64,000 nucleotides of DNA from Glutamicibacter protophormiae (lineage in GTDB: Bacteria > Actinomycetota > Actinomycetes > Actinomycetales > Micrococcaceae): the NCBI RefSeq assembly GCF_014647495.1, contig NZ_BMPH01000016.1:1-64000 (forward strand), written 5' to 3'. How positions within the stretch are numbered: the stretch's first letter is position 1; the number at the start of each line of letters is the position of its first letter. The notes beneath the pieces were generated by a model, which had not been told where the DNA came from, did no database searches, and worked only from the letters and a program-made list of their open reading frames with translations. Shown piece after piece: positions 52,424 through 60,413 of this stretch. A program made the position numbers and the translations under genes.

Positions 52424-53248
52424 ATGCGAGAACTGCAAGCAGCGATCATTGAAGAGCTGGGCGTCAAGGCGTCCATCAATCCGGCCGAGGAAGTACGCTC
52501 CCGCGTCGACTTCCTGAAGGACTACCTCGCCGCGACCGGTGCCAAGGGTTTCGTCCTGGGAATTTCCGGCGGCATCGACTCCACGCTGGCCGGGCGTCTG
52601 GCGCAGCTCGCCGTCCAGGAAGTGCGCGAAGCCGGCGGCGCTGCCGAATTCATCGCCGTCCGCCTGCCCCACGGAATCCAGCACGATGCGGCGGATGCCG
52701 CAGCGGCCATGGACTTCGTTGCCGCCGACCAGGAGTTCGAAGTAAATATCTCCAAGCCTGTGGCGGGACTGGATGAAGCCCTGGCCGACGCCGGGCATCC
52801 GGCGATCAGCGATTTCAACCGCGGCAACGCCAAGGCCCGGATGCGCATGATCGTCCAGTACGCGGTGGCCGGGGACCGCGGCATGCTGGTCATCGGCACC
52901 GACCATGCGGCGGAGTCCGTGACCGGCTTCTTCACGAAGTTCGGCGACGGCGGCGCCGACCTGCTGCCGCTGGCAGGGCTGAACAAGCGGCAGAACCAGG
53001 CGTTGCTGCGAGAATTGGCCGCTCCCGAGCTGCTCTGGGCCAAGGCTCCCACCGCAGATCTGCTGGACGGCCAACCGCAGCGCACCGACGAGGACGAGCT
53101 GGGCCTGACCTACGCGCAGATCGACGACTACCTCGAGGGCCGCGAGATTGACGAGACCGCCGCGCTTTCGATCGAACGGCGTTTCATCCTCTCGCGGCAT
53201 AAGCGGACTGTTCCCGCCACCAACCTCGACAAGTGGTGGAGAGCCTAG
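52424..53248 (+). CDS. nadE: Ammonia-dependent NAD(+) synthetase
   Basis: Protein of 274 residues of the short, ammonia-using NadE type, lacking the glutaminase domain. The ATP pyrophosphatase loop is VLGISGGIDSTLAGRLAQLA; other motifs are YAVAGDRGMLVIGTDHAAES, TGFFTKFGDGGADLLPLAGL and RTDEDELGLTYAQIDDYLEG. It turns deamido-NAD into NAD. A frame start 18 bases earlier is possible, but TAGGAT marks the ATG at 52424. Confidence 0.95.
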   Translation: MRELQAAIIEELGVKASINPAEEVRSRVDFLKDYLAATGAKGFVLGISGGIDSTLAGRLAQLAVQEVREAGGAAEFIAVRLPHGIQHDAADAAAAMDFVAADQEFEVNISKPVAGLDEALADAGHPAISDFNRGNAKARMRMIVQYAVAGDRGMLVIGTDHAAESVTGFFTKFGDGGADLLPLAGLNKRQNQALLRELAAPELLWAKAPTADLLDGQPQRTDEDELGLTYAQIDDYLEGREIDETAALSIERRFILSRHKRTVPATNLDKWWRA

Positions 53249-53355
53249 GGGAAGTCCTCCCCGCCGATAGTTTCATGGATTCCGCCGGCTTCGGGCACTA
53301 GGCTGGGGCCACGGTGCCGCTATGGCACCGCGCCACGGCAAACGAGGACGCATCC

Positions 53356-53730
53356 ATGAACGCTGAATCCAAACACGGGCCGGCCGCTACCCGCTGGCAG
53401 CACGTGCTGGAAATTTTCCTCGGCATTTACGTTGGATACGCCGGATGGGATCTGCTGTCCTCGGGCAGGGCCTTGGAAAACCCCTTGAGCTTTGCCCTGT
53501 GGGCAGCATGCGTCTCGAATCTGGGCTTCATCCTCTTCACGCCCACGGCCAAGTCCGCAGCCGTTCATCGGCCATTGGCCGGCGGCGCCGTGTTGGCCGC
53601 GGCTGCTGCCCTGCCGACCGGATTCCCAGCCGACCCTTTCTGGGCAGTGCTAACCGTACCGCTGTTCATCGCAGCATTGGGCCAATTATGGGACCTCAGC
53701 AGGAAGACAACTAAGAATCCGCGCCAATAG
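53356..53730 (+). CDS. Small membrane protein, 3' end inside IS inverted repeat
   Basis: Protein of 124 residues with about four hydrophobic segments (HVLEIFLGIYVGYAGWDLL, FALWAACVSNLGFIL, GGAVLAAAAALPTGF and FWAVLTVPLFIAALGQLW). GAGGA precedes the ATG by eight bases. The last codons and the stop lie in the 13-bp repeat that I take as the end of the IS element, so the native C-terminus may have been replaced. Function unknown. Confidence 0.6.
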   Translation: MNAESKHGPAATRWQHVLEIFLGIYVGYAGWDLLSSGRALENPLSFALWAACVSNLGFILFTPTAKSAAVHRPLAGGAVLAAAAALPTGFPADPFWAVLTVPLFIAALGQLWDLSRKTTKNPRQ

Positions 53731-53733
53731 GGA
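53721..53733. repeat. Left candidate terminal inverted repeat
   Basis: GCGCCAATAGGGA, exact reverse complement of 54705-54717. It contains the stop codon of the preceding membrane protein gene. Confidence 0.55.
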
Positions 53734-53744
53734 ACAACTGGTTC

Positions 53745-54578
53745 TTAAGGCTTTCGATTAGGCCTCGCATCCCACCGATGCGTCACCCACGCTTCCCCGA
53801 TCAGCCGGCGGATCACGATGACACTGTTCGCGAGGCTGATCAACGCGTCAATGACCCGGACCTTACGCTCGGTGCAGATCGCCAACTTCTTGAACCCTCG
53901 GTTGTGCCACGCATTAGTTCGTTCCACCACCCAGCGCACTCCGGCCTGAAGGGGTTCGCCCTTGGTGCTGATCTCCCAACCGCAACCCAGCTCGGTAAGC
54001 AGCTCCCGCGTCTTGCGGCTGTCATAGCCAGCATCCAGATGGACCGTGATCTGTTCGGGCAGTCGGTAACCGAAACGGGCAAGACGTTCTAGGGTAGGAC
54101 GCAGCAGCGGGGAGTCATGCCGGTTCGCTCCGGCAATGACACAACCGACAGGGATCCCTTTCCCGTCGGTCATCACCGAGCGCTTGGCGCCTTGCTTGCC
54201 GCGGTCTACCGGGGATTTCCCGGCGGCTTCGCCGCCGCACGGTGCTTTGACCAGGCAGCCGTCAATGACGAGGTTCTCCAGGTCCAACCCGATGATCCGG
54301 TCGTAGGATTCCAGGCAGATCTGCTCCAGTTCGCGGAAGATCCCTGAGCTGATCCATTCGTCGCGGCGGCGTCGGATGGTGGTGGCCGAGCAGGTGGTGT
54401 CACTGATTTTCTCGTAGGCGGCGCCCAGGACGAGGACATGGATGAGCTTGTCGAAGATGATCCGATCGCTGATCCTTGGTTTGTGGCAGCCCAGCGGGTG
54501 GGTGCGTGGCCGTTCGGGGATCAGTGCCTCGAATTGGCGCCAGAGGGGCTCGATGATGGAAGATGGTAGGGCAGGCAC
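53745..54578 (-). CDS. IS5-family transposase
   Basis: DDE transposase of 277 residues, apparently intact. The N-terminal DUF4096-like part is IEPLWRQFEALIPERP and LIHVLVLGAAYEKISDTTCS. The catalytic residues are visible as the first Asp in LVIDGCLVKAPCGGE, the second in VHLDAGYDSRKTRELL and the Glu in RWVVERTNAWHNRGFKKLAI. The start is GTG with AAGAAGG upstream; an ATG 21 codons earlier is in frame. It should move this element; no frameshift site for a two-part protein is needed. Confidence 0.9.
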   Translation of the reverse strand: MPALPSSIIEPLWRQFEALIPERPRTHPLGCHKPRISDRIIFDKLIHVLVLGAAYEKISDTTCSATTIRRRRDEWISSGIFRELEQICLESYDRIIGLDLENLVIDGCLVKAPCGGEAAGKSPVDRGKQGAKRSVMTDGKGIPVGCVIAGANRHDSPLLRPTLERLARFGYRLPEQITVHLDAGYDSRKTRELLTELGCGWEISTKGEPLQAGVRWVVERTNAWHNRGFKKLAICTERKVRVIDALISLANSVIVIRRLIGEAWVTHRWDARPNRKP

Positions 54579-54704
54579 GTGACCTTCTTGTGTAAACGGT
54601 TCTAGACAAACCTTGTTTAACACTGTCCGTGCCTGCTTCACTGCTTAATGACGTGCCTGACGTGGTTAATTACGCTGGCATTAATACTTACTGGGGATGT
54701 GCCG

Positions 54705-54717
54705 TCCCTATTGGCGC
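54705..54717. repeat. Right candidate terminal inverted repeat
   Basis: TCCCTATTGGCGC, exact reverse complement of 53721-53733. It begins five bases after the stop codon of the winged-helix gene at 54723. Confidence 0.55.
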
Positions 54718-54722
54718 AATCT

Positions 54723-55022
54723 CTAAGCCAGTCCGGTAATTTCCTTCAACGCCTGCACGTGGTCCGTGAACGCCACACGCCCCTCAGGGCTCAGCTTGGC
54801 CCAGGTCCGAGGGCGTTTTCCCACGAACCCCTTGCGGATCTTGACATAGCCCTTGTCTTCCAGCGCGCTGAGGTGCCGCGACAGCACCGAATCCGAAATG
54901 CCCAGCGCATCCCTCAGTGTTTTGAAATCAGCCTCCTCAACGGTGTTCAGCGAGCCCATAATGGACAGTCGGACAGGGTTGGAGAAATCCGCGTTGAGCC
55001 GGTTTCGGGCATGCGCCGTCAT
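54723..55022 (-). CDS. Winged-helix regulator (HTH_34-like)
   Basis: Protein of 99 residues made almost wholly of one winged helix: FSNPVRLSIMGSLNTVEEAD, FKTLRDALGISDSVLSRHLS, ALEDKGYVKIRKGFVGKRPR and TWAKLSPEGRVAFTDHVQAL. This matches the HTH_34/ArsR-like group that often controls membrane protein genes. Its start overlaps the stop of the membrane protein gene before it. It is last of a three-gene operon preceded by an 11-bp-arm palindrome, the likely binding site. Confidence 0.82.
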   Translation of the reverse strand: MTAHARNRLNADFSNPVRLSIMGSLNTVEEADFKTLRDALGISDSVLSRHLSALEDKGYVKIRKGFVGKRPRTWAKLSPEGRVAFTDHVQALKEITGLA

Positions 55023-55459
55023 TTCCGAACCATGCCGATCCCTGCGATCAGCAGCGGGGCCGAGACAGCAAGCCAGACCAGCCCCAGAATGATCCAGGAG
55101 CCAAGCTCCAGCGGCATCAGCGCCAGCGAAGCCGCGTAGAGGATGATGGTCAGCATGAACCCCCGGTTGTAGCGCTTCGAGTAGCCGACCGGCAACGAGC
55201 GGTAGAGCTTTCGGTAGGCCAGCGAGGCGGCAACGATCGCCACCACGTAGAGCCCGATGATCACGGAGAAGCCGACCATGTTGTCCCGTGGAGGATACAG
55301 CTGCAGCAGGAAGGCCAGCGCACCGATGACCAGCGCAACGATAATGCTGTACCAGCCCAGAAGCTTCGAGCCGTAGCCAACGGCACGGTCCATGTTGGCT
55401 TGGGCCTGCGCCAGCGCTGCCAGCTGCTGTTCCGGGTCAAAATTCTTTTCGGCGCTCAT
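55019..55459 (-). CDS. Membrane protein of winged-helix operon
   Basis: Protein of 146 residues with an N-terminal helical part (FDPEQQLAALAQAQANMDRA) and four hydrophobic segments (WYSIIVALVIGALAFLL, GFSVIIGLYVVAIVAASLAY, GFMLTIILYAASLALMPL, GLVWLAVSAPLLIAGIGMV). The overlap of its ATG with the preceding stop, and its own stop with the regulator start, links three genes tightly. Function unknown; such membrane proteins beside HTH_34 regulators have no assigned role. Confidence 0.78.
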   Translation of the reverse strand: MSAEKNFDPEQQLAALAQAQANMDRAVGYGSKLLGWYSIIVALVIGALAFLLQLYPPRDNMVGFSVIIGLYVVAIVAASLAYRKLYRSLPVGYSKRYNRGFMLTIILYAASLALMPLELGSWIILGLVWLAVSAPLLIAGIGMVRK

Positions 55460-55662
55460 GACGGGTTCCCCTCCGCACGCGCGGCGGCGCGCTGCCGTGC
55501 GTTCAACGAGGTCATGGTCATCGTCACGGCGACAAAGATTCCCATTCCTACGAAGATCAGTGCGTTGCGGCCGCTGAAGTAGGCGAAGAGCGCAAGTGCG
55601 GCGAAGACCACTCCTGCAAGGCCGATGATGATCGAGTACGTGGCGTTGGACATCTTGTTCAT
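55456..55662 (-). CDS. Small two-helix membrane protein
   Basis: Protein of 68 residues with two hydrophobic segments (YSIIIGLAGVVFAALALFAY and ALIFVGMGIFVAVTMTM) and a basic C-terminus. AGGGGAGC lies eight bases before the chosen ATG. It is the first gene of the winged-helix operon. No family recognised. Confidence 0.72.
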   Translation of the reverse strand: MNKMSNATYSIIIGLAGVVFAALALFAYFSGRNALIFVGMGIFVAVTMTMTSLNARQRAAARAEGNPS

Positions 55663-55710
55663 GATCTTGCTCCCCTTGTTCCGCGTCTTTCGATGTACCA
55701 ATAGAATAAC

Positions 55711-55737
55711 AAGTACTTTCCGAAAAGGAAAGTACTT
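55711..55737. promoter_or_regulatory. Perfect palindromic operator of the winged-helix operon
   Basis: AAGTACTTTCC at 55711-55721 and its exact complement at 55727-55737 flank GAAAA. On the minus strand a -10-like TATTCT (55703-55708) follows. It would cover the -35 region, so the operon's regulator is the expected ligand. Confidence 0.75.
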
Positions 55738-55838
55738 TCATGTTTTTTGTTTTACCGACCGCCGGCCCGGGTATGCCGGGGCCGGCGGTGTGTGCATCTT
55801 TGCGAAACGGGAGGAGGCAGCGTGCGGGGCAAATGAAA

Positions 55839-56984
55839 TCAGACGAAGGCGCCCGTTCCGGTCAATGCGCGCCCCACAATGAGCGAATTGATCTCATAGG
55901 TGCCTTCGTAGGTATGGAGGATTTCAACATCACAGAAGATCTTGGCCATTTCGTACTCCGAAGACACTCCGTTGCCGCCAAGAAGCGCGCGACCCTTGGC
56001 CGCAGCGTCCCGCGCCAACCGGGTCGCCGTCGACTTGGCCAGCGCGGCATCGGCCATGGTCAGCTCTCCCGCTTCCTGCTTGCGCGCAATATTTCCCATC
56101 ATGGCTAGGCACGCACTGGCATTGCCGGCGATTTCTGCAAGCGCCTGCTGGATGAGTTGGAAAGATGCCAGAGGCTTGCCGAACTGCTCCCGGCTGGCGG
56201 CGTAGGCCGTACAGACATCCAGGGTCGCCAGCATCGCGCCCGCGGCCTGCCAGCCGACCCATGCTCGGGACTGCATGAGCAGGTGGTTTGCGGCGGCGAA
56301 TCCCGTGGCGCCTGGCAGCTTGTTCTCCACCGGGATGCGCACATCATCCAGCTCGATATCCGCATTCTGCATGATGCGCAAGCCGATCTTGTTCCCGATC
56401 TTGGAAGCGCGGAATCCAGGCCTGTCCGATTCCACCAGGTAGGCTCCGATCGCTCCGGATTCCGGCTCCCTGGCCCAAACCAGCGCGAAGTCGGCGATGG
56501 TGCCCATGCCGATCCAGCGCTTGCGCCCGGAAAGAATGTACTCACCGCCCTCCCGGCGTACGCGGGTGGACATTCCGCCGGCAATGTCGGAGCCATGCTC
56601 CGGTTCCGTCATGGCGAACGCTCCGAAGGCTTCAAGCTTGCCCAATCGCGGCAGCCACATTTCGCGCTGGGCCTCGGAACCCAGTTCATTGATCATTCCG
56701 AGAACCAGTTCGTTGTGAATCCCGACGACCGAGGAGAGGGATATGTCCGCGCGGGCCAGTTCAGCGTGGATCAACCCGCGCGCCAGATGCGAGCAGTCCT
56801 CAAGCTGCACCGCTCCCAGACCCGCGGCTCCGAGCTCGGCCACCAGCGCGGGCGCGAAGTCCTCGCGGTTCCAGTAGTCGATGGATTGCCTGCGGATCTT
56901 GCCCTGGGCAAGTTCCCTCACCTGGGCCAGCCGCGCGCTGTCGGACTGGCTGAGCTGCGTCGAAATATCGGTCATGAGGTCCAT
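55839..56984 (-). CDS. Acyl-CoA dehydrogenase
   Basis: FAD enzyme of 381 residues. Family motifs: AFAMTEPEHGSDIAGGMSTR in the FAD/substrate area, YILSGRKRWIGMGTIADFAL, LRIMQNADIELDDVRIPVEN and the C-terminal catalytic region ILHTYEGTYEINSLIVGRAL with the usual Glu. The long RIMQNADI segment and QSRAWVGWQAAGAM are like the glutaryl-CoA dehydrogenase/ACX4 subgroup. The ATG has AAGGAG upstream. It is divergent from a MarR gene that is followed by genes of the 3-hydroxyisobutyrate route, so valine-derived acyl-CoA is a likely substrate, not proven. Confidence 0.9.
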   Translation of the reverse strand: MDLMTDISTQLSQSDSARLAQVRELAQGKIRRQSIDYWNREDFAPALVAELGAAGLGAVQLEDCSHLARGLIHAELARADISLSSVVGIHNELVLGMINELGSEAQREMWLPRLGKLEAFGAFAMTEPEHGSDIAGGMSTRVRREGGEYILSGRKRWIGMGTIADFALVWAREPESGAIGAYLVESDRPGFRASKIGNKIGLRIMQNADIELDDVRIPVENKLPGATGFAAANHLLMQSRAWVGWQAAGAMLATLDVCTAYAASREQFGKPLASFQLIQQALAEIAGNASACLAMMGNIARKQEAGELTMADAALAKSTATRLARDAAAKGRALLGGNGVSSEYEMAKIFCDVEILHTYEGTYEINSLIVGRALTGTGAFV

Positions 56985-57010
56985 CCGGATCTCCTTCCAA
57001 ACCATAGGAT

Positions 57011-57030
57011 GTCCAAGTATATTGTTGGAC
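57011..57030. promoter_or_regulatory. MarR operator between acyl-CoA dehydrogenase and MarR
   Basis: GTCCAAGTATATTGTTGGAC, an inverted repeat with 6-bp arms (GTCCAA/TTGGAC), in the 71-base divergent gap. Both promoters would be covered. Confidence 0.75.
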
Positions 57031-57055
57031 TAGGTCTTCTTTTGGGGGTAGAAAA

Positions 57056-57559
57056 ATGTCGTCACCTTTGCCGCGCGACCCGATTGCCCAGGCCCGCGAA
57101 CAGTGGGTTTCCCACGGCTGGGATGCCGAGGCGGACTCCATGGCCGCGATTACCGCGGTCATGCGCACCGCCTCGATCTTTCTCCAGCGCGCGGATTCAA
57201 TACTCAGGCCGCACGGCCTGACCTTTGCGCGCTTCGAGGTGCTCGCGCTGCTCGGCTTCTCCAAGCGGGGTTCGCTGCCCATGACCCACGCCAGCCGCCT
57301 GCTGCAGGTGCACGCGACAAGCCTGACCAATTCCGTGGACCGGTTGGAAGCCACCGGCCTGGTTCGCCGGATTCAGCATCCCACCGACGGCCGCACCCGG
57401 CTGCTTGAGCTGACGGCCGAGGGGGCGGATATCCTGGCCGCGGCCCGCGACGATCTCAACGAGCAGCTGTTCGCCGACAGCGGCCTGCCGGCCGCGGATG
57501 CGCGAGAGCTGTTCCAGATCCTCTCGCGCTTCCGCAGGGCCTCGGGCGACTTCCTATAA
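57056..57559 (+). CDS. MarR-family transcriptional regulator
   Basis: Protein of 167 residues. The winged helix is seen in LTFARFEVLALLGFSKRGSL, LPMTHASRLLQVHATSLTNS and VDRLEATGLVRRIQHPTDGR, with the wing TDGRTRLLELT. MarR proteins beside acyl-CoA genes often bind acyl-CoA esters. GGGGGT lies eight bases before the ATG. The operator in the divergent gap and a partial copy before the hydrolase gene at 59499 suggest it controls both units. Its end overlaps the convergent dehydrogenase gene by six bases. Confidence 0.9.
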   Translation: MSSPLPRDPIAQAREQWVSHGWDAEADSMAAITAVMRTASIFLQRADSILRPHGLTFARFEVLALLGFSKRGSLPMTHASRLLQVHATSLTNSVDRLEATGLVRRIQHPTDGRTRLLELTAEGADILAAARDDLNEQLFADSGLPAADARELFQILSRFRRASGDFL

Positions 57560-58450
57560 CGTTCCTTCGCGCACCGCGTTGATGATTCCCGAGAAGTCGG
57601 TGCCGGCATTGCCCTCGTCGCTGAACTTGCGGTAGAGCGCCGCGGCCAGGGCGCCCATTTGCGCGTCGGTGTCGGTATGCTCCAGCGAGCTGGACGCCAG
57701 TCCCAGGTCCTTGGCCATCAACGCCGCGGCGAAGCCGGGCTGGTAGTCGCGGTTCGCCGGCGAAGCCGGCACCGGCCCGGGGACCGGGCAGTTGGTGGTC
57801 ACCGACCAGCATTGGCCCGAGGCCGTGGAAATGACGTCGTAGAGCGCCTGGTGTTCCAGGCCCAGCCGCTCACCCAGGACAAAGGCCTCGGCCGCGCCGA
57901 TCATGGAAATGCCCAGCAGCATGTTGTTGCAGATTTTCGCGGCCTGCCCCGACCCGTGGCCCCCGCAGTGCACGATACGCTTGCCCATATGCTCCAGCAC
58001 TGCGGTGATCTCCGCCAGGTCCGCGGCTTCGGCGCCGAGCATGAAGGTCAGGGTCCCCGCTTCGGCGCCGACCACTCCGCCGGAAACAGGCGCGTCCGCG
58101 CTGCGATGCCCGGCGGCGACAGCTAGCTCGGCCGCCTCCCGGGCTTGGGCGACATCGATGGTGGAGCATTCGAGGAACAGCGTATTCGGCGCCGCGGTAT
58201 CGAGCAGGTAGCTTCGGTAGGCGTCCAGCACATGTTGTCCCGAGGGGAACATGGTCAGCACGATGTCGACGCCCTTCGCGGCATCGGCTCCGCTGTCGAC
58301 CGTTTCGATGCCGGCTTCCGTCGCGGCCTGCACCGCCGCGGGGACGACGTCGAAGCCCTTGAGCTTGTAGCCGGCCCGGTGGAGGTTGATGGCCATGGGC
58401 AGTCCCATGTGCCCCAGTCCCAGGAATCCAATAACTGGCAGATTGCTCAT
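57554..58450 (-). CDS. mmsB: 3-hydroxyisobutyrate dehydrogenase
   Basis: NAD-dependent beta-hydroxyacid dehydrogenase of 298 residues. The Rossmann loop is IGFLGLGHMGLPMAINLHRA, the substrate-binding segment DAPVSGGVVGAEAGTLTFML, and the catalytic Lys is in GQAAKICNNMLLG. It oxidises 3-hydroxyisobutyrate to methylmalonate semialdehyde in valine breakdown. Its ATG overlaps the stop of the hydrolase gene before it by four bases. Confidence 0.92.
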   Translation of the reverse strand: MSNLPVIGFLGLGHMGLPMAINLHRAGYKLKGFDVVPAAVQAATEAGIETVDSGADAAKGVDIVLTMFPSGQHVLDAYRSYLLDTAAPNTLFLECSTIDVAQAREAAELAVAAGHRSADAPVSGGVVGAEAGTLTFMLGAEAADLAEITAVLEHMGKRIVHCGGHGSGQAAKICNNMLLGISMIGAAEAFVLGERLGLEHQALYDVISTASGQCWSVTTNCPVPGPVPASPANRDYQPGFAAALMAKDLGLASSSLEHTDTDAQMGALAAALYRKFSDEGNAGTDFSGIINAVREGTL

Positions 58451-59499
58451 CGTCCACTCTTTTCGCGTAGCCCCTGGTCAATCAGGGTGAAATCCAATTC
58501 GGCTCCGTCCAACGGCCCGAAATGCCGGGCTGTGCGCTGTTCGGGGCTGAGCTTATCCAGCGGCTCGTTCCACCGCGGTTTCCGATCCTTGTCGATCACC
58601 GCGGCACGGATGCCTTCGGCGAAGTCCGGGTCGTCGAGCCGATGCACGGCCGCCCGGAACTCGCGGATCAGGTCGGCTCGCAGGTCGACGCCGGCTTCCC
58701 GTAGCAGCTCCTCGACAAGCCGCACCGAGCTCGGGCAGGCGGCTTCCAGGGCCGCCAGCGCCGCTGCGGCTCGCGGGTTCTCGAATGCGGACAGTCCCGC
58801 CGCGACCGCCGGAATGCTCGACTCGGAGAAGGACTGGACCCACTCTTCATGCAGGTACCCGCTGTCGGGGATTCCAGCGAAGCGCGATACCGCGCGGTCC
58901 ACCGGCTCGGTCTGCAGCGCCTCAAGCAGGGCAGGAAGGTCCTTTTGCGGCACGTAGGTATCTGCAAGTCCCAGCGCCACGGTGTCCGCGGCGCCGAACT
59001 TCATTCCAGTCAGCGCCGCCAGGCGTCCTGCCGCCCGCGGCGCCCGAGACAGCAGGTGGGTGCCCCCGACATCCGGGAAGAATCCAATGCCTACTTCCGG
59101 CATGCCGCAGCGGCTCGCTTCGGTCACGATGCGGTGGCTCCCGTGGGCCGAGATGCCGATGCCTCCGCCCAGCACGATGCCATCCATGAACGCGATGTAC
59201 GGTTTGGGGTACTCATCGATCAAGACGTTGAGCTGGTATTCGACCCGCCAGAATTCTTCCGAGGATCCGTTGCGCTCCATGATGTCCCGGTAGATGGCGA
59301 CGATATCGCCGCCGGCGCAGAATGCCCGGTCTCCCGCCCCGACTATGGCCACCTGCGCGATCTGCGGGTCGTCGCGCCACTGCAGCAGCGCATCCATGAT
59401 GACGTGGCACATGTCCGCATTCAGCGCGTTCAGGGATTTCGGACGGTTCAGGGTGATGAGCCCCAGATGTCCGCGGCGTTGGGTCAGGATCTCAGACAA
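58447..59499 (-). CDS. Enoyl-CoA hydratase/isomerase family, 3-hydroxyisobutyryl-CoA hydrolase-like
   Basis: Crotonase-fold protein of 350 residues. Features distinguishing the hydrolase branch are RAFCAGGDIVAIYRD, YIAFMDGIVLGGGIGISAHG and MPEVGIGFFPDVGGTHLLSR, plus the C-terminal extension to 350 residues that hydratases lack. It would free 3-hydroxyisobutyrate for the next enzyme. The start is TTG with AAAGGAGAGG upstream. It heads the operon with mmsB. A TCCAAGTAAATTG motif upstream resembles the MarR operator. Confidence 0.88.
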   Translation of the reverse strand: MSEILTQRRGHLGLITLNRPKSLNALNADMCHVIMDALLQWRDDPQIAQVAIVGAGDRAFCAGGDIVAIYRDIMERNGSSEEFWRVEYQLNVLIDEYPKPYIAFMDGIVLGGGIGISAHGSHRIVTEASRCGMPEVGIGFFPDVGGTHLLSRAPRAAGRLAALTGMKFGAADTVALGLADTYVPQKDLPALLEALQTEPVDRAVSRFAGIPDSGYLHEEWVQSFSESSIPAVAAGLSAFENPRAAAALAALEAACPSSVRLVEELLREAGVDLRADLIREFRAAVHRLDDPDFAEGIRAAVIDKDRKPRWNEPLDKLSPEQRTARHFGPLDGAELDFTLIDQGLREKSGR

Positions 59500-59553
59500 G
59501 AGCCTCTCCTTTGCGTGATTGGGGTCACCTTCAGAGACGAATATACTCGGACT

Positions 59554-59566
59554 TCCAAGTAAATTG
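59554..59566. promoter_or_regulatory. Second copy of the MarR motif
   Basis: TCCAAGTAAATTG matches 12 of 13 bases of TCCAAGTATATTG in the MarR operator at 57012-57024. It lies 55 bases before the hydrolase start and between it and the divergent exonuclease gene. Confidence 0.6.
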
Positions 59567-59591
59567 AAGTGGCTCGCTCGGTCAAACTTGA

Positions 59592-59603
59592 TAGGTTGAA
59601 GAA
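59592..59603 (+). promoter_or_regulatory. Leaderless -10 element for exonuclease gene
   Basis: TAGGTT at 59592-59597 ends six bases before the GTG at 59604. Confidence 0.55.
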
Positions 59604-60404
59604 GTGAAGATTGCGACTTGGAATGTAAATTCGCTGCGTGCCCGAGCCGACCGTGTTGAGGACTGGCTGCGCCGCACCGACGTGGATGTCCTGGCCATCC
59701 AGGAAACGAAATGCAAGGACGACAATTTCCCTTGGGAATTGTTTGAGAACAACGACTACGAAGTCGCGCATTGCGGCGTGAACCAGTGGAACGGCGTGGC
59801 CATAGCCTCGCGCGTCGGCCTGGACAACGTGCAGCGCAGCTTCGCCGGTCAGCCGGAATTCGGCAAGGGCGGCAAGAACCCGATCCTGGAGCCGCGCGCC
59901 ATCGGCGCCACGTGCGGCGGCGTGCGCATCTGGAGCCTCTACGTTCCCAATGGCCGCGCCCTGGATGACGAGCACATGGGTTACAAGCTCACCTGGCTCG
60001 ACGCCCTCAAGCAGGATGCGGCCGGCTGGCTGCAAGCCGATCCGCAGGCGCAGATCGCGCTTATGGGCGACTGGAATATCGCCCCGAAGGACGAGGATGT
60101 CTGGGACATCAACTTCTTCCTGGAAAACGAGCTGACCCATGTCTCGGCCCCCGAACGCGCGGCCTTCGCGGCCTTCGAGGATGCCGGCTTCACCGATGTG
60201 GTTCGCCCGCACACCGAGGGCCAGTTCACCTACTGGGACTACACCCAGCTGCGCTTCCCCAAGGGCGAAGGCATGCGCATCGATTTCTCGCTGACCTCGC
60301 CGGCACTCACCGCACGGGTCACCGGCGCCAGCATCGATCGCGAAGAGCGCAAGGGCAAGGGCGCGAGCGACCATACACCGGTAATCGTGGAGCTGGACGG
60401 ATAG
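59604..60404 (+). CDS. xth: Exodeoxyribonuclease III / AP endonuclease
   Basis: Mg-dependent DNA repair nuclease of 266 residues. Motifs: MKIATWNVNSLRARADRVED, VLAIQETKCKDDNFPW, the central YVPNGRALDDEHMGYKLTWL, GDWNIAPKDEDVWD, and the end GMRIDFSLTSPAL with KGKGASDHTPVIVELD, the catalytic His. The GTG start follows TAGGTT by six bases. It cuts at abasic sites and removes 3' blocks. The next gene starts ten bases after its stop. Confidence 0.95.
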   Translation: MKIATWNVNSLRARADRVEDWLRRTDVDVLAIQETKCKDDNFPWELFENNDYEVAHCGVNQWNGVAIASRVGLDNVQRSFAGQPEFGKGGKNPILEPRAIGATCGGVRIWSLYVPNGRALDDEHMGYKLTWLDALKQDAAGWLQADPQAQIALMGDWNIAPKDEDVWDINFFLENELTHVSAPERAAFAAFEDAGFTDVVRPHTEGQFTYWDYTQLRFPKGEGMRIDFSLTSPALTARVTGASIDREERKGKGASDHTPVIVELDG

Positions 60405-60413
60405 ATTAGGGGA
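60402..60413 (+). promoter_or_regulatory. Leaderless -10 element overlapping the xth stop codon
   Basis: TAGATT at 60402-60407 begins with the xth stop codon TAG and ends six bases before the ATG at 60414. AGGGGA between them could also act as a ribosome-binding site. Confidence 0.4.

Larger units (their letters stand above)
53721..54717. mobile_element. IS5-like insertion sequence
   Basis: About 997 bases carrying a single transposase gene. The 13-base sequence GCGCCAATAGGGA at 53721-53733 recurs inverted at 54705-54717 (TCCCTATTGGCGC), close to both ends of the transposase gene; chance is unlikely. No target-site duplication is visible at these edges, so the true ends may differ by some bases. 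The neighbours are a membrane protein gene and a winged-helix gene, both otherwise whole. Confidence 0.6.

Noticed and set aside
53700-54730. Target-site duplication around the IS element
   Set aside because: Bases flanking the 13-bp repeats do not match; CTAAG occurs on both sides but at unequal distances.
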